Of a stretch of 64,000 nucleotides of DNA, positions 57,911-64,000 are shown piece by piece. The stretch covers positions 96,998 to 160,997 of the forward strand of contig JAJZHW010000002.1 of the NCBI GenBank assembly GCA_021810805.1, given 5' to 3'. The notes under the pieces are model-generated. The model had not been told where the DNA came from, did no database searches, and worked only from the letters and a program-made list of their open reading frames with translations. How positions within the stretch are numbered: position 1 is the first letter of the stretch; the number at the start of each line of letters is the position of its first letter. The DNA comes from Nitrospirota bacterium. Lineage in GTDB: Bacteria > Nitrospirota > Leptospirillia > Leptospirillales > Leptospirillaceae. The translations under genes were made by a program, and so were the position numbers.

Positions 57911-58945
57911 ATGCATAAGATGACAGGGAAGATTCGAGTCGGGATTGTCGGAGCTTCGGGATATGCCGGCGGGGAGCTTCTGCGCCTTTTTGCCTCCCAC
58001 CCGCGAGCGGAGGTCGTCCGCATTGCGGGAGAGTCGAAGGCCGGAGCCACCATCGGTTCCGTTTTTCCCCACCTCAGACATTCCCTGACACTTGAGAAGA
58101 TTTCCGAAAAGCCCTTCTGGACCGATGTGGATGCGGTATTTTTCGCCTTGCCGGCGGGGCAGTCCTTCGAGCTTGTGAGAAGATACCGGGAGCAGGGAGT
58201 TCCGGTCTTCGATCTTGGCCCCGATTACCGCCTTAAAACTCCCGGCCTCTATCGTCAGGTCTACGGGATGGAGCACGGAGATCCTCTGGGTCTTGAGGAA
58301 GCTGTCTACGGCCTGCCTGAATGGGCGGGCGATCGGCTCACCTCCTCTCCCATTGTGGCCTGTCCCGGATGTTTTCCCACCGGGGCCCTCATGGGTCTCC
58401 TTCCGTTTTTCAGGGAGGAGCTTGTGGTGGAGGGCTCGACCGTTGTCGACGGAAAGTCGGGCATCAGCGGGGCGGGCAGAGGACTCTCTCTGGAAACCCA
58501 CTTCCCCGAAATTGGGGAGGGAATGGCTCCCTACAAGCTGCTCGATCATCGCCATGTGCCGGAGATGGAGCAGTGTCTGGCGCCATTCGGCGGCGGAGAG
58601 GTGACCTTTGTTCCCCACCTGGCCCCCATGAGCCGGGGAATCCTCTCGACCCTCTATATGACTCTCCGGGACTCCCTGCCCCAGGAGGCGATGGAGGCGG
58701 TCGTCGACCGGTGTTACGAGGGAAGCCCCTTTGTCAGGCGTGTCTCCTCTCCCCCCAACCCCCTCCATGTGCGGGGCACCAATGATGTGCTGCTGTACGT
58801 TCGCACCCGGGGACGGCGTCTTGTGGTGGTCACGGCCATCGACAACCTTGTCCGGGGAGCCGGAGGGCAGGGAATCCAGGCCATGAACCGCCGGTTTTCC
58901 CTGCCCGAGACTCTCGGAATCTCGGCTCCCGCTCTTTTTCCTTGA
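57911..58945 (+). CDS. argC: N-acetyl-gamma-glutamyl-phosphate reductase
   Basis: 344 residues from ATG 57911; ATG 57920 (MTGKIRVG...) is an equally possible start, neither with a strong ribosome binding site. The NADP Rossmann motif GIVGASGYAGGE is at the start, and the catalytic Cys154 sits in CPGCFPTG. It reduces N-acetylglutamyl phosphate in arginine synthesis. argJ follows two genes later. Confidence 0.94.
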   Translation: MHKMTGKIRVGIVGASGYAGGELLRLFASHPRAEVVRIAGESKAGATIGSVFPHLRHSLTLEKISEKPFWTDVDAVFFALPAGQSFELVRRYREQGVPVFDLGPDYRLKTPGLYRQVYGMEHGDPLGLEEAVYGLPEWAGDRLTSSPIVACPGCFPTGALMGLLPFFREELVVEGSTVVDGKSGISGAGRGLSLETHFPEIGEGMAPYKLLDHRHVPEMEQCLAPFGGGEVTFVPHLAPMSRGILSTLYMTLRDSLPQEAMEAVVDRCYEGSPFVRRVSSPPNPLHVRGTNDVLLYVRTRGRRLVVVTAIDNLVRGAGGQGIQAMNRRFSLPETLGISAPALFP

Positions 58946-59003
58946 AGTTTCCCGAATGGGAGTTTACCCCCCAAAAATGCACCAGAGGCTTGAGGAGGAT
59001 GAC

Positions 59004-59501
59004 ATGGTAGAGCGTCTTCAAGGAGAAGGTTTCTTTTCCCGGTTCGTGGGTGGATCGATTCGCAAACCTCTCACTTTTCTTTTGGGTTTCGCTCTCCTCC
59101 TCGGCTCCCTTGGACTTGCGAGTGCCGAACCTTCTCTGCACGTCAAGGCGGGAGAATGGAAAATAGAGGCCGTGATGACGATGAAGTCCTCCGCCCCGGG
59201 AATGCCCGCAATGCCGGCTCGACACTCCTCGCTCCTGGAGTGTCTCTCTTCCCATCACCTTGTGCCTGACCAGAAGGCCAAGATGCCCAAAGATTGCACC
59301 TTTACCAAGCATTTTTCCGGGAATACCCTCACCTCGACCCTTCGCTGCGGCCAGTCCGTCACAACGGGAAGGTATACCTATTCGGGAAGGTCCTTTCGCG
59401 GCCAAAGCGTCACGACCATGACTGGCAATCTTCCCATGACAATGGAGACGAGGTTCACGGGCCATTATGTCGGCCCCTGCCGACATCCCGGAAAGGGGTA
59501 G
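59004..59501 (+). CDS. Secreted DUF3617-like protein
   Basis: 165 residues from ATG 59004 with GAGGAGG five bases upstream; an earlier in-frame ATG has no such site. A signal peptide (FLLGFALLLGSLGLASA-EP) ends near residue 43. The mature part, VKAGEWKIEAVMTMKS, with four cysteines spaced across the protein, fits DUF3617, a family of small periplasmic proteins of unknown function. It stands between argC and argJ without obvious link. Confidence 0.65.
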   Translation: MVERLQGEGFFSRFVGGSIRKPLTFLLGFALLLGSLGLASAEPSLHVKAGEWKIEAVMTMKSSAPGMPAMPARHSSLLECLSSHHLVPDQKAKMPKDCTFTKHFSGNTLTSTLRCGQSVTTGRYTYSGRSFRGQSVTTMTGNLPMTMETRFTGHYVGPCRHPGKG

Positions 59502-59609
59502 AGGGGCAACCCTCCGGAGAGCCTGTCAGGAAATTCTGGAAATGAACACAGCGAAGCGACTCCACCTTAGAGAGCGTCCCCGTGAAGGGGGACCGAATGA
59601 AAGAAGAAC

Positions 59610-60827
59610 ATGTCAAAGAAGAAGAATGAAGGCGGGATCACCTACCCCTTGGGTTTTCGTGCGTCGGGACTTGTTTCGGGGGTCAAGAAGAATGGAAATC
59701 CCGATCTCTCCCTGATCGTTTCCGATGCCGACTGTGTGGCGGCAGGAGTCTTCACCACCAATCAGGTGAAGGCTCCCGCTGTGCGGATCAGCAGTCGTCG
59801 GGTTCGAGGCTCGGGGCTTCGGGCCATTGTGGTGAACAGTGGAAATGCCAACGCCTGCAATGGGGAGGCGGGAGAGCGGGATGCCCTGGCCATCGGGGAA
59901 AAGCTTTCCCTTCATTTGGGATGCGACCCCCGAAAGATTCTTCTGGCCTCAACAGGGGTCATTGGCCGGCCCCTAGAGATGAAAAAGATTGTCTCTGCGC
60001 TTCCTCGGCTGGTTGATTCGGCGACGCGGGAAGGCTTTGAAGAGTGTGCCCGGGGGATCATGACGACCGACACGCGATCCAAGTCGGCCGAAGCGGAGGG
60101 AACGGTCCTGGGAAAAAAGGTCCGGGTGGGAGGAATTGCCAAGGGGGTCGGTATGATCCATCCCCAGATGGCGACCCTGCTTGTCTTTCTCACCACGGAC
60201 GCCGCCGTCGAAAAGGAGGCGCTGAAGGCGCTGATGTCCCAGGTGGCGGACCGGACCTTCAATGCCCTCACAGTGGATGGGGACACCAGCACAAACGACA
60301 CGGCGTTGATCCTGGCGAACGGATTGGCGGGCAACGCCCCCGTGGCAAAAAACAAGGAGGGCTACCAAGAGCTTGTGTCGCTGGTGCTCTCCGTGTGCGA
60401 ATCGCTTCGGGACCAGCTCATCCGGGACGGCGAGGGAGTCACCAAGGTGATCCGGATCGTCGTGGGAGGGGCCCGGACGAAAAACGATGCCCGGAAGGTG
60501 GCCCAATCCATCGCCCGGTCCCTTCTCGTCAAAACGGCTTTTTTTGGGGAGGACGTGAACTGGGGACGGATCATGGTGGCGGTGGGAAATTCTGGTGTGA
60601 GGGTCTACGAAGAGAGAATCGACATTTTCATGGGAGAGGTCGCCCTGGTCCATCGGGGAGTGGGTCTGGGAGCCCTTCAGGAAGAAAAGGCCCTGGAGGT
60701 GATGAAGAAAAAGGAGATCACCCTTCGGGTCATGTTGGGGATCGGCTCCATGGAGGCCGAATATTGGACGACAGATCTGTCGGTCGAATATGTGCGGATT
60801 AACGCAGGATACAAAGGAAGAACCTGA
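59610..60827 (+). CDS. argJ: Bifunctional ornithine acetyltransferase/N-acetylglutamate synthase
   Basis: 405 residues; ATG 59610. The autocleavage site is KGVGMIHPQMA-TLL, giving nucleophile Thr189. NSGNANACNG, DGDTSTNDT and GEDVNWGRI are family signatures. It recycles the acetyl group between ornithine and glutamate in the cyclic arginine route. The C-terminal ANAG-type tail is short. Confidence 0.96.
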   Translation: MSKKKNEGGITYPLGFRASGLVSGVKKNGNPDLSLIVSDADCVAAGVFTTNQVKAPAVRISSRRVRGSGLRAIVVNSGNANACNGEAGERDALAIGEKLSLHLGCDPRKILLASTGVIGRPLEMKKIVSALPRLVDSATREGFEECARGIMTTDTRSKSAEAEGTVLGKKVRVGGIAKGVGMIHPQMATLLVFLTTDAAVEKEALKALMSQVADRTFNALTVDGDTSTNDTALILANGLAGNAPVAKNKEGYQELVSLVLSVCESLRDQLIRDGEGVTKVIRIVVGGARTKNDARKVAQSIARSLLVKTAFFGEDVNWGRIMVAVGNSGVRVYEERIDIFMGEVALVHRGVGLGALQEEKALEVMKKKEITLRVMLGIGSMEAEYWTTDLSVEYVRINAGYKGRT

Positions 60828-60832
60828 TCTGT

Positions 60833-61109
60833 TTGAATAAAAATTTTTTTTGTGGTAAAAATAAATGTTTTTCGAAGTGGGTGGCGACACCGCTTTGAAG
60901 GAGCTCCCCGAAGATGCGCGGGAGCGGAAGCCTTCGCGAAGAAGGTCTTCTTGAACGAGGGAGAGGGCGACAACGGGTTGCCCCCCAATGAATGTCGATA
61001 GCGAACCGCGGAGACACTCCGTTCACCCACGGGTCCGCACAGGCCGGGTCGCCCATTGGCCTGACGGCGGGACAGGTTCGCAGGACTCAACCCAAAGAAA
61101 GGGACACGC
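60833..61109 (+). promoter_or_regulatory. Promoter and leader of the rpsB-tsf operon
   Basis: TTGAAT (60833-60838) and TAAAAA (60856-60861) with 17 bases between form a likely promoter. The remaining ~245 bases are GC-rich with several short inverted repeats, suggesting a structured leader, possibly for ribosomal-protein control. No gene was seen here. Confidence 0.5.
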
Positions 61110-61877
61110 ATGTCATCAGTGACGATCAAGGAGCTTCTCGACGCCGGAGTTCATTTCGGCCATCAGGCAAAACGCTGGAACCCGAAGATGAAGCGCTTCA
61201 TTTATGGGGAGCGCAACGGGATCTATATCATTGACCTTCAGCAAACCACCCGCCGCTATCGCCAGGCGACAGCCTTCATCAAGAAGATCGTCGGCGAAGG
61301 CAAGTCCGTTCTCTTCATCGCCACCAAGAAGCAGGCCCAGACCATCGTTGTCGAGGAAGCGGAGCGTTGCGGGATGTTCCACGTGACCCAGCGCTGGCTC
61401 GGAGGGATGCTGACGAACCATCAGACAATCCGGAAATCCGTTGATCGCCTCAAGAAGATCGAAGCGATGAGGGAAGGGGAGCAATGGGCCCGTCTTCCCA
61501 AAAAAGAGATTGCCCAGCTCGAGAAGGAAGAGTCAAAGCTTCGGTCGACCCTGTCGGGCATTCGTGGAATGTCGCAGCTTCCGGGGGCGGTCTTCGTCAT
61601 CGACCCCAAGAAGGAGCATATTGCGATCCATGAGGCCAACCGTCTTGGCATCCCCGTGGTGGCCATGGTCGATACGAACTGCGACCCTGATCTGATCGAT
61701 TTTCCGATTCCTGCCAACGACGATGCCATTCGCTCCATCCGCCTCATGGCCTCGGGAATCGCCGATGCTGTCATCGAAGGAGGCATTTCCCGCCGCTCTG
61801 CCCAGAAAGCCCCTGATGCGGTTTCCGTCAATGCAGGGCTGGAAGAGGCCTTCACTGCGGGAGAGGAAAAGGCCTAA
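61110..61877 (+). CDS. rpsB: 30S ribosomal protein S2
   Basis: 255 residues. [43 protein letters not shown] and [23 protein letters not shown] are S2 signatures. It begins the rpsB-tsf-pyrH-frr block found in most bacteria. Confidence 0.98.
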   Translation: MSSVTIKELLDAGVHFGHQAKRWNPKMKRFIYGERNGIYIIDLQQTTRRYRQATAFIKKIVGEGKSVLFIATKKQAQTIVVEEAERCGMFHVTQRWLGGMLTNHQTIRKSVDRLKKIEAMREGEQWARLPKKEIAQLEKEESKLRSTLSGIRGMSQLPGAVFVIDPKKEHIAIHEANRLGIPVVAMVDTNCDPDLIDFPIPANDDAIRSIRLMASGIADAVIEGGISRRSAQKAPDAVSVNAGLEEAFTAGEEKA

Positions 61878-61910
61878 ACTTTTTCGGACTCGAGAGTCTG
61901 CGAGGAATCT

Positions 61911-61934
61911 CCCCCTCCACCTGGTGCGAGGGGG
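61911..61934 (+). other. Strong hairpin between rpsB and tsf
   Basis: CCCCCTC (61911-61917) pairs with GAGGGGG (61928-61934), and CAC with GTG inside it, leaving a three-base loop and one bulged C. A further C-run/G-run (61935-61946) follows. No T-run. E. coli also has a partial stop in this gap, so it may tune S2 versus EF-Ts output. Confidence 0.5.
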
Positions 61935-61975
61935 CCCCCCAGGGGGATGGTAGAAAAACGGAGGAACCGAACGAT

Positions 61976-63288
<1,313 letters not shown>

Positions 63289-63319
63289 ACCTGGAACCCG
63301 GGAATGGGGAGGTAAGAAC

Positions 63320-63874
63320 GTGGACTCTGAGCTAAAGGGACATGGGGTCAAGATGGATCAGGCAGTGGACCACTTCCGGAAGGAAATTTCGACCCTCCGG
63401 ACGGGACGGCCCTCCTTGGCCCTTGTGGAGCATGTTCGCCTCGACTACTATGGAAACCAGGTCTCCCTCGACAAGGTGGCCGCCCTCAATATCGTCGACA
63501 ATCGGATGATCACCATTACTCCATGGGAGACCAAGCTGATCCCGGAGATTGAAAAGGTGATCATGGCGGCGAATCTTGGCCTGACCCCTCAAAACGACGG
63601 GAAATGTGTCCGTCTTGTCGTTCCTCCCATGACGGAGGATCGTCGAAAAGACCTGGTAAAAATTCTCAAAAAAATGGCCGAAGAGGCCAAGGTCTCGCTT
63701 CGCAATATCCGTCGGGATGCCAATGAGGACCTCAAGAAGAAGTCAAAGGACGGACTTCTGACGGAGGATCGGGTCAAGCGTCTTCAGGAAGAGGTCCAAA
63801 AGCTTGTTGATGGAGCCTCTGCGAAGGTCGATGAACATGCGAAGAAAAAGGAGCAGGAAATCCTTTCGACCTGA
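63320..63874 (+). CDS. frr: Ribosome recycling factor
   Basis: 184 residues from GTG with GGGGAGG upstream. LRTGRPSLALVEHVRLDYYGNQ, PWETKLIPEIEKVI and the KKKSKDGLLTEDRVKRLQEEVQKL helix are diagnostic. It splits ribosomes after termination with EF-G. Confidence 0.97.
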   Translation: MDSELKGHGVKMDQAVDHFRKEISTLRTGRPSLALVEHVRLDYYGNQVSLDKVAALNIVDNRMITITPWETKLIPEIEKVIMAANLGLTPQNDGKCVRLVVPPMTEDRRKDLVKILKKMAEEAKVSLRNIRRDANEDLKKKSKDGLLTEDRVKRLQEEVQKLVDGASAKVDEHAKKKEQEILST

Positions 63875-63892
63875 CTTCCCACCCCCGACCCC

Positions 63893-64000
63893 ATGACCTC
63901 CTCCCTCCGCCTCTCCTGTGGCGATCTTCCAAAGTCTCGCAGCCGAGTCACCATCGATCTCGGAGGTCTTCTCGAAAATGTCGGGACGGTCCGAAAGGCC
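63893..64000 (+). CDS. Probable alanine racemase, N-terminal fragment (cut by window end)
   Basis: 36 residues from ATG 63893, the only possible start after the in-frame frr stop; no ribosome binding site is obvious. RVTIDLGGLLENVGTVRKA resembles the start of alanine racemases (IDLxALxxNxxxxR). Too short for certainty; other PLP barrel enzymes share the pattern. Confidence 0.4.
   Translation, partial: MTSSLRLSCGDLPKSRSRVTIDLGGLLENVGTVRKA

Overview
The window is a GC-rich (roughly 60% by eye), densely coded bacterial chromosome segment with short intergenic gaps, many TTG and GTG starts backed by AAGGAG-type ribosome binding sites, and Gram-negative features (outer-membrane TolC protein, RND efflux, lipoprotein, large surface adhesin). 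The gene mix (GH57 glucan enzymes beside glgC, glutamate decarboxylase, c-di-GMP enzymes, heavy use of TTG starts) recalls Leptospirillum or a related acidophilic Nitrospirota. That placement is inference, not proof. No tRNA, rRNA, CRISPR array, insertion sequence or prophage was seen.

Layout. 1-2606: 3' part of a repetitive YDG/MBG-type surface protein. 3130-16925: an alpha-glucan (glycogen) cluster with glgC, three GH57 enzymes, a GalT-family nucleotidyltransferase, a divergent class II aldolase, a SEC-C protein, a GH15 glucoamylase and, on the opposite strand, a small protein made of eleven ten-residue repeats. 17157-25572: a tripartite RND efflux system behind three tandem palindromic operators; a convergent ygfZ gene splits it into MFP1-RND and MFP2-TolC. 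25732-30830: thioredoxin reductase, a DUF1499-like protein, a secreted propeller-like protein with a CX4C motif every ~47 residues, glutamate decarboxylase and an unknown membrane-anchored protein. 31176-37780: three c-di-GMP proteins (PAS-GGDEF-EAL with a damaged EAL, DUF4118-like/PAS/GGDEF/EAL, and hemerythrin-PAS-GGDEF broken by a frameshift).

37886-45628: YyaL/DUF255 protein, an esterase, two small unknown proteins, def-fmt, htpX, rpe and an RDD membrane protein. 45646-50966: the rod-shape operon mreB-mreC-mreD-mrdA-rodA with overlapping starts, closed by a hairpin. 51133-56934: rng, a lipoprotein, folB, an 8-TM protein, a 2[4Fe-4S] ferredoxin and a B12-binding radical SAM enzyme. 56972-64000: housekeeping genes rplM-rpsI (terminator), argC, a DUF3617-like protein, argJ, rpsB-tsf-pyrH-frr and the start of a probable alanine racemase gene.

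Most notable: (i) the 10-residue-repeat protein with a hairpin in its upstream region whose CTCCTT arm could also pair with its Shine-Dalgarno; (ii) the triple 17-bp operator array with exact 19-bp spacing; (iii) the frameshift that removes the last two iron ligands of a hemerythrin diguanylate cyclase; (iv) the 47-residue CX4C repeat protein; (v) a GalT homologue inside a glgC/GH57 cluster with no other galactose gene nearby.
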